Origin: an uncultured Lachnospiraceae bacterium
GTDB taxonomy: Bacteria; Bacillota; Clostridia; Lachnospirales; Lachnospiraceae
NCBI GenBank assembly: GCA_934432885.1
Contig: CAKRYY010000021.1
Location: forward strand, 1-50,547
Length of the DNA stretch: 50,547 nucleotides
Direction: 5' to 3'
This document shows positions 1 through 8,426 of this stretch, piece by piece. The notes below the pieces were generated by a model. That model was not told the origin of the DNA and ran no database searches. It saw only the letters and a list, made by a program, of their open reading frames with translations. Positions within the stretch are counted from its first letter, which is position 1. Each line of letters opens with the position of its first letter. The position numbers were made by a program, and so were the translations under genes.

Positions 1-99
1 TTGGGCTGTTGCAGTTTTACTATGGCTGGAAAGAGAAGGAGAATGTTTAGTATCTTAAAGATACTGTGCAGATACATATCATATATGAAGGAGGAAATT

Positions 100-1536
100 A
101 TGAAAAAACGCTTTCTTTTTTTGACACTGAATACGCTGCTTTGTCTGCTGCTTCTGGTGGGCTGCGGAAATAAGGCAGAGGATGCAAAGGAAAGTAATGC
201 AGCGGCTGCGACAGAAGAAGATACACTGGTGGCTGCAGCTAATCCGGCAGAAGGAAGCTGGGTGCTTATCGAGCTTACCTACAATGGAGTTACGGCAGGG
301 AAAGAAGAACTTGCAGAGATTGGCAGCACGACAACTCTGGAGCTTTTAGCGGATGGAACAGGCACTATGAATTCGGATGGAGAGGTATACGAGATAACCT
401 GGGATGAAGCTTCCATTATCAGTGATGGAATCGCTACGTCGTATACACTGTCAGAGGATGGACTTTTAACGCTGTCAGAGGAAGGTACCAGTATGACCTT
501 TGCAAGACCGGAAAGCAATGCGGGCGGCGCGATAGCCTCTCTTTTTGGAAAGAATGATGCTGTGAAGGAACAGGCAGAGCCTTCCTTTGAAGAATCCTAT
601 ACGATTAAGCCTGTGGCAGCGGCGCTTGGAACACAGAGCTATACCTGCAGCGATTTTTCCATGGAAATTCCAAATGGATGGAACGTAGAGGCAGCACAGA
701 CAGCAGCGGGCATGTATCACGCTATTAAGGTATATGACCCTGTGCAGCCTGTGAATCAGATTTTTTATATATTAAAGGCAGAGCCGATTTTTCCAAGTGA
801 AGAAATCCGCTCATTATATACCATGTCCAACCAGGCATTTGCAGCGTTTCCGGTTCTTTCAAAGCCTTCTACCGAAGGACTGTTTAAAGCCTTTTCCGTA
901 TATGCTTCTGCTGCGGAAGCAGAGTCCTTTTACAGTACCATCCGGCTGCCACGCATTCAGGATTTTACCGTTACGGAGACCTTTGAGAGTAATAGTGCTA
1001 TGAAAGCACAAGCATTATCATCTGAAATTCTTCGTGCAGATTTTACGCAGGATGGGGTTGCAGGTGAAGGAATGTTTACAGCAGATATCGTTTCTTTTGC
1101 ACCAGGTCTTGTCACTAATTATTATATGGCATACGGTATCTGCGGTGTGACGGCGGCAAAGGACAGCTTTCAGGATTGGGAGAGTGTGCTTTCGCGGTGT
1201 CTTGGTTCACTGGATTATTCCCAGAGCTTTGTAAATGCGGCAATAGCACAGAGCGACCAGAAGGTTGCAACCTCACAAAATCTCAGCCGTATTGCAAATG
1301 AAACCGCAGACGGCATCATGTCCTCATGGGAAAACCGGAACAGAAGCAGCGACATTATGAGCCAGAAGCAGAGTGATGCGACGCTGGGCTATGAGCGTGT
1401 GACAGATACAGAGACAGGAGAAATTTACAAAGCGGACAATGGCTTCCTTGATGTTTATGACGGTACGCGGTATCAGGCAATTACCGATGACCAGTATACG
1501 GAGGCAATCAGCGGATACATTGAGAAGATAGATTAG
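100..1536 (+). CDS. Large secreted lipoprotein of unknown function
   Basis: A 478-residue protein. The ATG at 100 is chosen because it follows a strong Shine-Dalgarno (AAGGAGG, 88-94) and opens with a typical lipoprotein signal: MKKR, a leucine-rich hydrophobic stretch and the lipobox LVGC with Cys at about residue 22. The reading frame continues upstream to the window edge but that part lacks a signal. After an Ala/Glu-rich linker there is a beta-rich segment (about residues 50-140) of the kind 'GSWVLIELTYNG ... LELLADGTGTM', which resembles lipocalin-like/DUF5640 repeats of clostridial lipoproteins. The C-terminal 300 residues have no motif I recognise. It probably sits on the outer face of the membrane. 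A terminator follows at 1610-1649. Lipoprotein nature is well supported; function is unknown. Confidence 0.8.
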   Translation: MKKRFLFLTLNTLLCLLLLVGCGNKAEDAKESNAAAATEEDTLVAAANPAEGSWVLIELTYNGVTAGKEELAEIGSTTTLELLADGTGTMNSDGEVYEITWDEASIISDGIATSYTLSEDGLLTLSEEGTSMTFARPESNAGGAIASLFGKNDAVKEQAEPSFEESYTIKPVAAALGTQSYTCSDFSMEIPNGWNVEAAQTAAGMYHAIKVYDPVQPVNQIFYILKAEPIFPSEEIRSLYTMSNQAFAAFPVLSKPSTEGLFKAFSVYASAAEAESFYSTIRLPRIQDFTVTETFESNSAMKAQALSSEILRADFTQDGVAGEGMFTADIVSFAPGLVTNYYMAYGICGVTAAKDSFQDWESVLSRCLGSLDYSQSFVNAAIAQSDQKVATSQNLSRIANETADGIMSSWENRNRSSDIMSQKQSDATLGYERVTDTETGEIYKADNGFLDVYDGTRYQAITDDQYTEAISGYIEKID

Positions 1537-1609
1537 GGGATGTAATCACAAATATTTACTGTGTAAAATTTAAAAGACTTTGATAAGATTTATCAGAGGT
1601 ACTAAAGTA

Positions 1610-1649
1610 AAAAAAGCCAGAACCGATATTTATTGGGACTGGCTTTTTT
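1610..1649 (+). terminator. Intrinsic terminator after the lipoprotein gene
   Basis: Stem AAAAAAGCCAG / CTGGCTTTTTT (11 bp) with a loop of about 18 nt and a T6 run, 74 bases after the stop of the lipoprotein gene. The A and T runs on both sides would let it work in either direction. The stretch from 1650 to about 1877 is AT-rich; I see no gene or motif in it that I can support. Confidence 0.8.
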
Positions 1650-1877
1650 GCTTGAAAATCGGTTTCAATTTTTTATAGAATGTTGCAAAGCAGAAATTCA
1701 AATATCTGTGTAATTTTACAATCGCAGAGATGATTGAATATCCATAAGGCAAAATAAACCATACGGAATAAGGGAGCATGTTCGTTTACAAAGTAATGAA
1801 AAAAGCTGCTGGCTGGAAACATCAGAAACAGAGGAAGCCAGACATCATCGCCAGCATAGAAAGCATTTACTGTACAA

Positions 1878-1912
1878 CAAACGCTGCCACTATAAAGCAG
1901 TGGCAGCGTTTG
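1878..1912 (-). terminator. Strong hairpin behind the minus-strand kinase-like gene
   Basis: Perfect 14-bp inverted repeat CAAACGCTGCCACT / AGTGGCAGCGTTTG with a 7-nt loop, 37 bases beyond the stop codon of the 581-residue gene. The U tract on the minus strand is weak (TTGTACAGT), so it may act as a 3'-end stabilising hairpin as much as a terminator. Confidence 0.6.
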
Positions 1913-1948
1913 GCAGAAAGAATATTCACTTGTTTTCCTCAGCAGAAA

Positions 1949-3694
1949 TTATCCAGCAGAATTAAGTTCATCCTGGAAGCGGAATGTTCCATTTTGCAGA
2001 TAGGAATTGAGACGGTCACGTTCCTGCTGATGTTTTTCGGAATTCTCCTGAAAATGTTTAAGCCGTTCACGAATTAAATCCGTATAGAAAGTACGGTAAG
2101 TTTCACGCAGTGTTTGAAAGCGGTTTTTTAAAAGCTCCTCTGCTTCGTTCCGGTCTTTGCTTCCTTTCTTATATTTGGCATCCAATGTGTCACGAAACAT
2201 ATCTACATAATGTTGTACGTCATGCTCTTCAATGGAGTGAATGGCATCTTCGTTGGCGTGCAAATCAAGGTCAATCGTACCTTCGGCGTAAGCGCGGAAC
2301 ATGGTATTATAAATGGTATCGTTGGAGTGGGGCTTATAGGTATAGGACATCTCACGTGAACCGGCGTCAAGGAGTTTATTGAAGGAAGCCTCCTTGTCAA
2401 AGGAAATAATGTGTCCGCCGTCCTGATTGATAAAGTTTTCCCCTTTGGTATCGAAATTACATAACACCCAATCCAGCGTGTGTTCATTCATCAGGTCGTG
2501 CATTGTGACCGCACTGGGAGCATTAACTGTCAAATCCTCCTGTGCCTGCCATTTAAAGAGATCAACGCCGCCTTCTGCACGCTGAAGCTTCTTCTGAACA
2601 GAACCGACAACCATATCGTTTACGCGTACACAGTAGGCAGGGATGGACAACTTGCCGCGAAGCTGCTTTTGCAGGAGATATGCCTCTCCTGTGACAATGG
2701 CGCCAGACGGCTTTGCCATACCGACGCAGTTGGTAGCTTCCTTGTACAGCCATTGCTGAGATGCTGCATCTGCTGGAGCATTATCGCGCTGCTCATTGAA
2801 TTCATACATAGCTTTGGTACCGCCCATTGTGGCACGTCCGATATTGCTCAGATGGATATTATTTTCATTTTCATCTTTAAAGGTCAGCGCGGCATCTTCG
2901 TGGGAGTAGATAGTCGGACTGCGGAAGATGCTCTTGAGCATGTCATATTTTTGATGACGTTTAATGGTGGAATCCTCGCGGGTCCGCTCCATGCCCTGTG
3001 GCATGCAGGCAACCTTATATTTCCGCCTCAGCACATCGGCTTTTACCTTTGCGTCTTCAGCCTTTTTCATAGCGTTCATACGTGCCTCGCTGCCCATTTC
3101 CATAGAGGCTGCTACCTGATGATACGCATCATAACGCTTTTGCTGTGCACCCCATTCAACCTTTGCAAGCAGAGCTTCAACAGATGAAGCTGGATCGGCA
3201 GATTTTTCCATAACGCCGTCCGTCTGCTGGCGCTGCAGTAGTTTTACCGCAGCCAAATCCTCATTTTCCTGTGCTTTAATGAGTTTAAGCTGCTTATCCA
3301 GCACTGCCAGTTCATCTTCGTATCCGAGAGGAGACTGTCCGGCTGTAGCGCGGGCTGCCACAGAGCTTTTTGTTTTATTCAGTTCCTGCTCAGCAGCTTT
3401 TGCGTTGCGGCACTGCTTTTCCAGATCTTGGCGCTTTTTCTTCTCAAAATGACCTTCTTTTCTCGACAGGGGAAGCTTCTTATCTACATTTACATGATCC
3501 GATAGATACGGAACGGTGTCTAAAAAATGAGGTTTGACCACTGTTTGTGTTTCAACCTGCGTTTGCTGCTCCTGCATGGTTTCAAGCACAGTGGTCTGGT
3601 CAGTAAGTTCTCCGTGTTGTTCTGCATAAACCGCCTTTGCCTGTGTGTCCTTTGTTTTAGACGCCTCCAAAATGTTTAATCCCTTTGCATCCAT
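1949..3694 (-). CDS. Coiled-coil protein with a C-terminal kinase-like domain
   Basis: 581 residues; the start at 3694 has an excellent Shine-Dalgarno (AGGAGGG). Residues 1-60 are Gln/Thr-rich and probably disordered; 80-250 are charged, helical and coiled-coil-like. From about residue 285 the order of motifs resembles an atypical protein or lipid kinase (HipA / actin-fragmin / PI3K-like). There is GGTKAMYEF near 291, a candidate ATP-binding Lys318 (WLYK), Glu337 (GEAYL), a hinge-like VGSVQKKL, a catalytic-loop-like NFDTKGENF with Asp415 and Asn420, and a DFG-like ISFDKE with Asp433. The last 80 residues are again helical. No signal peptide or membrane segment. It lies 21 bases behind the GNAT-like gene, so the two are very likely one operon. 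The kinase reading is my inference from motifs; a pseudokinase or a different ATP-binding fold is possible. Confidence 0.6.
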   Translation of the reverse strand: MDAKGLNILEASKTKDTQAKAVYAEQHGELTDQTTVLETMQEQQTQVETQTVVKPHFLDTVPYLSDHVNVDKKLPLSRKEGHFEKKKRQDLEKQCRNAKAAEQELNKTKSSVAARATAGQSPLGYEDELAVLDKQLKLIKAQENEDLAAVKLLQRQQTDGVMEKSADPASSVEALLAKVEWGAQQKRYDAYHQVAASMEMGSEARMNAMKKAEDAKVKADVLRRKYKVACMPQGMERTREDSTIKRHQKYDMLKSIFRSPTIYSHEDAALTFKDENENNIHLSNIGRATMGGTKAMYEFNEQRDNAPADAASQQWLYKEATNCVGMAKPSGAIVTGEAYLLQKQLRGKLSIPAYCVRVNDMVVGSVQKKLQRAEGGVDLFKWQAQEDLTVNAPSAVTMHDLMNEHTLDWVLCNFDTKGENFINQDGGHIISFDKEASFNKLLDAGSREMSYTYKPHSNDTIYNTMFRAYAEGTIDLDLHANEDAIHSIEEHDVQHYVDMFRDTLDAKYKKGSKDRNEAEELLKNRFQTLRETYRTFYTDLIRERLKHFQENSEKHQQERDRLNSYLQNGTFRFQDELNSAG

Positions 3695-3715
3695 ACTCTA
3701 ACCCTCCTAGATCCT

Positions 3716-4567
3716 TTATATGTTATTCATGTCCCAGCACGCTGTGTAGAAGTTCTCCATGACCTCTCGTTCCGGGAGCAGTTTTTCAACCAGTTTTCGG
3801 CTCTGCGGTGTGACTGCCGCAATCCGAAGATAAGAAATATGGTCTCCTGCGCTGAGAAGAAGCTCGCGCAGACGACTGAGCAATGCTGCCAGTGCATGTA
3901 CATGGCCGGGAGTCCCATAAGCAAGCGACAGTTCCACGTCGTGCTCTCGTCCCTGACAGAAAAAAGCAGCCTGGATATTTTCCGATGAATCTACCACGCA
4001 AATGCAGAGCGGACGAAGCATCTGCTCATACTCAGCACGAATTCCTTCAGAAAACTCAAGATTATCTTTCTTCATTTCATTTAAGAAACGGTTCTGTACC
4101 CGCTTCGGCAGGTCATAAAATGTGGCAATGTGCGTTCCGGCTGGCGGCGCCGTATTCAATTCAATCCTGGAAAGCTCCTTGCAGGGAAAACGGCAGATAT
4201 AGCCCTCTGTTTCCGTCAGCGTAAAGTCACCACGCCGGATAAACAGACGGCAAAGCGGTTCGTCCCAATCTGCCGCCGCAAAGGTGCAGAAAATGGCTGT
4301 GGTGCTTTCCCATGCACTTTCGCACAGAAAGTCGAGCAGCCCGGTGGCAATTCCCTGCCGCCTGTAAGGCTCCGCAACGGCGATATGCTGTATGTCTATG
4401 AGAAGCTCTCCGTCTGCGCGAAAGATGAGAACGCCACAGATATAATTATTTTTCACAGCGCCAATAGCATATATGCTGCCGGTGGTCGCAGTCAGCCCCA
4501 CGTCTGGCAGCAAGGCAGCGATGGCATTTAGCTGTTCCTTCGTAAGAAGACCATATTGAATGGGCAT
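3716..4567 (-). CDS. Tandem GNAT-like acetyltransferase protein
   Basis: 283 residues; ATG at 4567 preceded by an AAAGGAAG site. The N-terminal half is a GNAT domain: a beta strand with IQHIAVAEPYRRQGIATGLL, in which the RRQGIA segment is the classic acetyl-CoA pyrophosphate-binding loop (motif A, R/Q-x-x-G-x-A), then RLFIRRGDFTLTE near the end of the domain. The C-terminal half (about residues 150-283) looks like a second, degenerate GNAT domain with no obvious CoA loop. Together with the kinase-like gene 21 bases downstream it forms a two-gene unit. A similar arrangement occurs at 46576-50547. Substrate is not predictable; acetylation of the partner protein is a guess only. Confidence 0.7.
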   Translation of the reverse strand: MPIQYGLLTKEQLNAIAALLPDVGLTATTGSIYAIGAVKNNYICGVLIFRADGELLIDIQHIAVAEPYRRQGIATGLLDFLCESAWESTTAIFCTFAAADWDEPLCRLFIRRGDFTLTETEGYICRFPCKELSRIELNTAPPAGTHIATFYDLPKRVQNRFLNEMKKDNLEFSEGIRAEYEQMLRPLCICVVDSSENIQAAFFCQGREHDVELSLAYGTPGHVHALAALLSRLRELLLSAGDHISYLRIAAVTPQSRKLVEKLLPEREVMENFYTACWDMNNI

Positions 4568-4642
4568 AGGTTTCTTCCTTTCGTAAATGAAAATCTTTCA
4601 AGCGCACGAATCTGTAAACTCACGAATCCGAGCTTTGCGCTC

Positions 4643-4672
4643 ATTATATCATGTGAGCAAGACAAAGTGCAA
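4643..4672 (-). promoter_or_regulatory. Probable promoter of the GNAT/kinase-like pair
   Basis: Read on the minus strand: a consensus -10 TATAAT (4643-4648), an 18-nt spacer and a weak -35 TTGCAC (4667-4672). It lies about 75 bases upstream of the GNAT-like start codon. The -10 is convincing, the -35 is not. Confidence 0.45.
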
Positions 4673-4750
4673 TAATTGCAAAGATACATTCATGATATGT
4701 CGATTAAGGAAAAGATGCTGGCGGATGCATCGTTAAAAATCGAAGATAAC

Positions 4751-4787
4751 AAAAAATGCCGTAAAACAGACAGTTTCAAGGCATTTT
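4751..4787 (-). terminator. Terminator after the tRNA-Gly gene
   Basis: On the minus strand AAAATGCC and GGCATTTTTT pair across a loop of about 19 nt and end in a T run, 24 bases after the tRNA 3' end. It would separate the tRNA transcript from the GNAT/kinase-like pair. Confidence 0.65.
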
Positions 4788-4810
4788 GGGTATTTTGCTT
4801 TTACAATTCA

Positions 4811-4881
4811 AGCAGATAACGGGAATCGAACCCGCCTCCCCAGCTTGGGAAGCTGGTGTTCTACCGATGAACTATATCTGC
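4811..4881 (-). tRNA. tRNA-Gly (anticodon CCC)
   Basis: Read on the minus strand, a full cloverleaf can be drawn: acceptor GCAGATA / TATCTGC, a D arm with GGTAGA, anticodon stem CCAGC / GCTGG around the loop TTCCCAA (anticodon CCC, decoding GGG), and a T arm with GGTTCGATTCC. The discriminator base is T and no CCA is encoded. It is flanked by its own promoter and terminator, so it looks like a single-gene unit. Confidence 0.93.
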
Positions 4882-4889
4882 ATACCGTT

Positions 4890-4918
4890 ATTATAGTGCA
4901 AAAAGCTGAAAAAAACAA
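4890..4918 (-). promoter_or_regulatory. Promoter of tRNA-Gly
   Basis: Minus-strand -10 TATAAT (4890-4895), a 17-nt spacer and a -35-like TTGTTT (4913-4918). Transcription would start right at the mature tRNA 5' end. Just upstream (4930-4990), GGCGCAG and CTGCGCC can pair as a long-range stem that may end asnA transcription. Confidence 0.65.
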
Positions 4919-4995
4919 GAAGTTTCTGGCAGGCGCAGAGGAGGGGAGAGACTGCCTAAGCAGCATAACCATCCTTCTGCGCCTGAAGCAGAAAA

Positions 4996-6033
4996 CTATA
5001 AAAGCGAAACGCCTTTTGCACTGATTTCATCAAGCGCCGCTTTGGGCCAGAGAGAGCACTGCACCTCGCCGATATGTGCCTTGCGCAGGAAGAACATGCA
5101 GATACGTGACTGACCGATGCCGCCGCCGATTGTGAAAGGAAGTTCATCCATAAGGACAGCCTTCTGGAAGGGCAGCTCTGCGCGCTCAGGGCAGCCTGCC
5201 TTTGCAAGCTGGCTTTTCAGAGAATCGGCATCAACACGGATTCCCATAGAGGAAAGCTCAAGGGCAATATCAAGAACCGGATAATATACCAGAATGTCAG
5301 CATTGAGCGCCCAGTCGTCATAGTCCGGCGCACGACCGTCATGACGCTGACCGGATTCCATGACATCACCAATCTGCATAATGCAGGCAGCACCCTTTGC
5401 CTTTGTAATATAGTATTCACGTTCCTTAGGAGTGTTATCTGGGAACATATTTTCCAGCTCCTGCGTTGTAATGAAAAAGATTTCATCCGGCAGGATTTCT
5501 TCAATATAATCATACTGAATGGACATGTATTTTTCGGTCTTACGAAGTACCTTGTAGACTGATTTTACAGTGCTTTTCAGAGTCTCAATAGTACGTTCTT
5601 CTCTGGAAATAATCTTTTCCCAGTCCCACTGGTCAACATAAATAGAATGGATGTTATCGGTTTCCTCGTCGCGGCGGATTGCACTCATATCGGTGTAGAG
5701 ACCTTCGCCGTGCTGAAAGCCATATTTTTTTAAAGCGTAGCGTTTCCACTTTGCAAGAGACTGTACGATTTCAGCAGGTGCATCGTCCTGCTCCTTGATG
5801 CCAAAGGAAACGGGGCGTTCAATGCCGTTTAAATTATCGTTCAGTCCGGAAGCCGGGTCTACGAATAAAGGAGCAGAAACACGCAGCAGATGAAGATGCT
5901 CCGCCAGAAGTCCCTGGAAAAAATCTTTTACGGTTTTAATGGCAATCTGCGTATCGTGGAGATTTAAGGCAGACTGATAACCGTCTGGAATAATACTTTG
6001 TTTCATTTGAATTTCAGAACCTTTCTTTTTCAT
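4996..6033 (-). CDS. asnA: Aspartate--ammonia ligase (asparagine synthetase A)
   Basis: 345 residues, the normal length for AsnA, which makes asparagine from aspartate, ammonia and ATP using a class II aminoacyl-tRNA-synthetase-like fold. Recognised by the N-terminal GYQSALNLHDTQIAIKTVKDFF, the segment VSAPLFVDPASGLNDNLNG, the central YVDQWDWEK and the C-terminal GGGIGQSRICMFFL followed by GEVQ, all typical of the family. Two starts are possible: the ATG at 6033 used here (AAGG at 10 nt) and the ATG at 6006 (MKQSIIPDGY), where homologues usually begin. It is monocistronic and divergent from the radical-SAM gene. The tRNA-Gly on the same strand downstream has its own promoter. Confidence 0.95.
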   Translation of the reverse strand: MKKKGSEIQMKQSIIPDGYQSALNLHDTQIAIKTVKDFFQGLLAEHLHLLRVSAPLFVDPASGLNDNLNGIERPVSFGIKEQDDAPAEIVQSLAKWKRYALKKYGFQHGEGLYTDMSAIRRDEETDNIHSIYVDQWDWEKIISREERTIETLKSTVKSVYKVLRKTEKYMSIQYDYIEEILPDEIFFITTQELENMFPDNTPKEREYYITKAKGAACIMQIGDVMESGQRHDGRAPDYDDWALNADILVYYPVLDIALELSSMGIRVDADSLKSQLAKAGCPERAELPFQKAVLMDELPFTIGGGIGQSRICMFFLRKAHIGEVQCSLWPKAALDEISAKGVSLL

Positions 6034-6138
6034 TGAATCATTACCTTACTTATTTAAACGCTTTTTGCGGATAAATGCAAGAAACTTATATAAATTTTCA
6101 AGGTTTGTGAAAAATGCTGAAAATAGAAAATATGTTCG

Positions 6139-6152
6139 AAAACACTTGTTCG
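6139..6152. promoter_or_regulatory. Possible LexA (SOS) box upstream of the radical-SAM gene
   Basis: The Gram-positive LexA site is CGAAC-N4-GTTCG. Here the 14 bases AAAACACTTGTTCG match 8 of 10 defined positions. The right half-site lies in one of two direct copies of TGTTCGAAAAC (6133-6143 and 6147-6157). The site is 55-68 bases upstream of the chosen start codon, where a promoter would be expected. It fits the presumed DNA-repair role of the downstream pair, but AT-rich sequence can give such matches by chance. Confidence 0.4.
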
Positions 6153-6206
6153 AAAACAAAAAGGAGAATATACTGTAAAAAAGAAGAGGAAAGGGATACT
6201 TTTGGT

Positions 6207-7550
6207 ATGGAATATCTGGAAAGTACGGCGATGAGCATACGGGAAAAGCTGGGAATTCTCAGCGATGCAGCCAAATATGATGTTGCATGTACCAGCAGCG
6301 GCATCGACCGGAAGGGAAATGGAAAGGATATGGGAAATGCGGTTGCTGCCGGAATCTGTCACAGCTTCAGCGCTGACGGCAGATGTATTTCCCTGTTAAA
6401 AATTCTTTTGACAAATGAGTGCATCTATGACTGCAAATACTGTATCAACCGCAGGTCAAATGATGTGCCGAGAGCAGTATTTACACCGCAGGAAATTTGT
6501 GATTTGACACTCAATTTTTATAAACGTAATTATATAGAAGGTTTGTTTTTAAGCTCAGGCATTATAGGCAGCCCTAATATGACGATGGAGCTGCTTTATC
6601 AGACTTTGTTTCTGCTTCGGAACAGGCATCGTTTTCGTGGGTATATTCACGTAAAAGCGATTCCGGGAGCGGACCCTGAGCTGATTCGCAGGACGGGACT
6701 TTTGGCAGACCGCATGAGCGTTAATTTAGAACTGCCTACAGCAGAGGGGCTTCGCAGCCTCGCACCTAATAAGCATAGAAAAAATATATTACTTCCCATG
6801 CGGCAGATTCAGACCGGAATTGCAGAAAATAAGAATGAACTGGCTCTGTACCGTAATGCGCCGAGATTCGTTCCGGCAGGGCAGTCTACACAGGTTATCA
6901 TTGGCGCTACGCCGGAGAGTGATTATCAGATTTTATCCGTGGCAGAGAGCCTCTATCAGAAATTTGCATTAAAGAGAGTTTTTTACTCCGCTTTTGTTCA
7001 TGTAAATGAGGACAAGGCTTTGCCTGCGGCTGCGGGCGGACCGCCGCTGCTTAGGGAGCACAGACTGTATCAGGCAGACTGGCTGTTGCGTTATTACGGG
7101 TTTTCGGCAGGAGAGCTTCTGAATGAGAAGAAGCCTAATTTTAACATTCTGTTAGACCCTAAATGTGACTGGGCGCTTGGGCATCTGGAGCAATTCCCTG
7201 TGGAGATTCAGACGGCGGAATATGCGATGCTCCTGCGAGTCCCGGGAATTGGCGTCAAGAGCGCTTTGCGTATCGTGCAGGCGCGTAAGAGCGCAAGACT
7301 TACCTTTGAGGACCTGAAGAAGATGGGAATCGTATTAAAGCGTGCACTGTATTTTATTACCTGCAGTGGGAAGCAGATGTATCCTGTACGGCTGGAGGAG
7401 GATTATATTACGAGAAATCTGCTCTATGAAAAGGAAAGACTTCCCTTTGACCGCGACGGGGTTTCCTATCGGCAGCTTTCCCTGTTTGACGATTATCATT
7501 TTGCGCAGTCGAAAGAGAAGGGAGAGCTCTTATGGAAGAAAATATCCTGA
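6207..7550 (+). CDS. Putative DNA modification/repair radical SAM protein
   Basis: 447 residues from the ATG at 6207 (MEYLEST...), chosen over upstream in-frame ATGs because it has an AGGAAAGG site and because family members begin just before 'REKLGILSDAAKYDVACTSSG'. The [4Fe-4S] motif is C-x3-C-x2-C in ECIYDCKYCINR (about residues 77-86). The C-terminal part contains a helix-hairpin-helix-like segment (RVPGIGVKSALRIV), common in DNA-binding proteins. This fits the family annotated TIGR03916, which occurs next to or fused with a uracil-DNA-glycosylase-related partner; that partner is the next gene, overlapping by 19 bases. The reaction is unknown; the role in DNA metabolism is inferred from the pairing. 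A possible LexA box lies upstream. Confidence 0.88.
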   Translation: MEYLESTAMSIREKLGILSDAAKYDVACTSSGIDRKGNGKDMGNAVAAGICHSFSADGRCISLLKILLTNECIYDCKYCINRRSNDVPRAVFTPQEICDLTLNFYKRNYIEGLFLSSGIIGSPNMTMELLYQTLFLLRNRHRFRGYIHVKAIPGADPELIRRTGLLADRMSVNLELPTAEGLRSLAPNKHRKNILLPMRQIQTGIAENKNELALYRNAPRFVPAGQSTQVIIGATPESDYQILSVAESLYQKFALKRVFYSAFVHVNEDKALPAAAGGPPLLREHRLYQADWLLRYYGFSAGELLNEKKPNFNILLDPKCDWALGHLEQFPVEIQTAEYAMLLRVPGIGVKSALRIVQARKSARLTFEDLKKMGIVLKRALYFITCSGKQMYPVRLEEDYITRNLLYEKERLPFDRDGVSYRQLSLFDDYHFAQSKEKGELLWKKIS

Positions 7551-8302
7551 TTTGTGAGGACTCGCTGGAAGGTGTTTTCAGTGCAGTTTATTATGCCTAT
7601 GAAAAGCATTATCGCTTTGAAACAACTTCTCTGCAGGTTTCCGAAGAAGAAAATTTACGTCTGTTTGCCAGCTATGAGCACGTCGAAAATGATATGGAAA
7701 AGACAAAAAAGGTAATAAACTGCTTAAAGCGGCGGTTTGGGGAAGAGGCATTTTACATTCTCTGTCAGGCGCTTGCCAGTACGGAACCTCAAAAAGCGAC
7801 AGCAGTCTATCGCACGATTGCAAAGGGGCTTTTGCTATCAAGGGCAGATAAAGTTTTGGAGCGGTATGCAGATGCGGATGTACAGATGGTACAGAAGCTG
7901 AAGCTAAGCGTATGGCATGAGATGCACCATCTGTTTGGTTTCCTGAGGTTCCGGGAAATGAAGGGCGGAATCCTTTTTTCGGAAATTCAGCCCAAGTACA
8001 GAGTGCTGCCTTATCTCGCAGAGCATTTTTCGGACCGTTTTCCAAGTGAAAGATTTCTGATTTATGACAGTGGCAGAGAATTGTTTGCTGTTCATGAAGC
8101 GGGAGCACCCTGGTTTTTGGCTGAGGCTTCTTATTTTGAAAAAGAAAAGCTGGAAGAAAGTGAAAAAGAGGGCTGGTATCAGGAACTCTTCAGACACTTC
8201 TGCCATACCATATCCATAGAAGAAAGAGGGAACGATGCGCTGCAGAAAAGCATGCTGCCACTGCGATTCCGCCCATATATGACAGAATTCGGATTGCACT
8301 GA
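7532..8302 (+). CDS. DNA metabolism protein, partner of the radical SAM enzyme
   Basis: 256 residues. The start overlaps the radical-SAM gene by 19 bases, implying translational coupling. The N-terminus ILICEDSLEGVFSAVYYAYEKHY and the central KLSVWHEMHHLFGFLRFREM are hallmarks of the family annotated TIGR03915 ('probable DNA metabolism protein'). In many other bacteria that domain is fused to a uracil-DNA-glycosylase-like domain; here the glycosylase portion is absent and the protein ends after FRPYMTEFG. It therefore represents the stand-alone form. Biochemical function is not established. Cytosolic, no signal or membrane segment. Confidence 0.85.
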   Translation: MEENILICEDSLEGVFSAVYYAYEKHYRFETTSLQVSEEENLRLFASYEHVENDMEKTKKVINCLKRRFGEEAFYILCQALASTEPQKATAVYRTIAKGLLLSRADKVLERYADADVQMVQKLKLSVWHEMHHLFGFLRFREMKGGILFSEIQPKYRVLPYLAEHFSDRFPSERFLIYDSGRELFAVHEAGAPWFLAEASYFEKEKLEESEKEGWYQELFRHFCHTISIEERGNDALQKSMLPLRFRPYMTEFGLH

Positions 8303-8311
8303 ATAAAATAC

Positions 8312-8339
8312 TTTACTTTTGGGAAGAATCCTGTATAAT
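8312..8339 (+). promoter_or_regulatory. Promoter of the HPr-like gene
   Basis: Consensus -10 TATAAT at 8334-8339 with TTTACT at 8312-8317 as a moderate -35 (16-nt spacer). It lies just after the stop of the preceding gene and about 88 bases before the HPr-like start. Confidence 0.55.
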
Positions 8340-8426
8340 ACAACAGTATATCAAAAAATGTTGTATTTTGGCATGCTGATGGCATGTACAAAGTGTCTGC
8401 ATCGTAAGACGGAAAGGATGAGTGTT

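Noticed and set aside
100..1536. Start of the lipoprotein gene at the window edge (position 1)
   Set aside because: The upstream in-frame extension lacks a signal peptide, while the ATG at 100 has a perfect ribosome binding site followed by a lipoprotein signal.
1778..2077. 99-codon plus-strand frame
   Set aside because: It overlaps the 3' end of the 581-residue minus-strand gene and the terminator hairpin, has no ribosome binding site and no protein-like pattern.
2480..3187. 235-codon plus-strand frame inside the kinase-like gene
   Set aside because: Antisense shadow of a well-initiated gene; Cys/His-rich random composition and no start signal.
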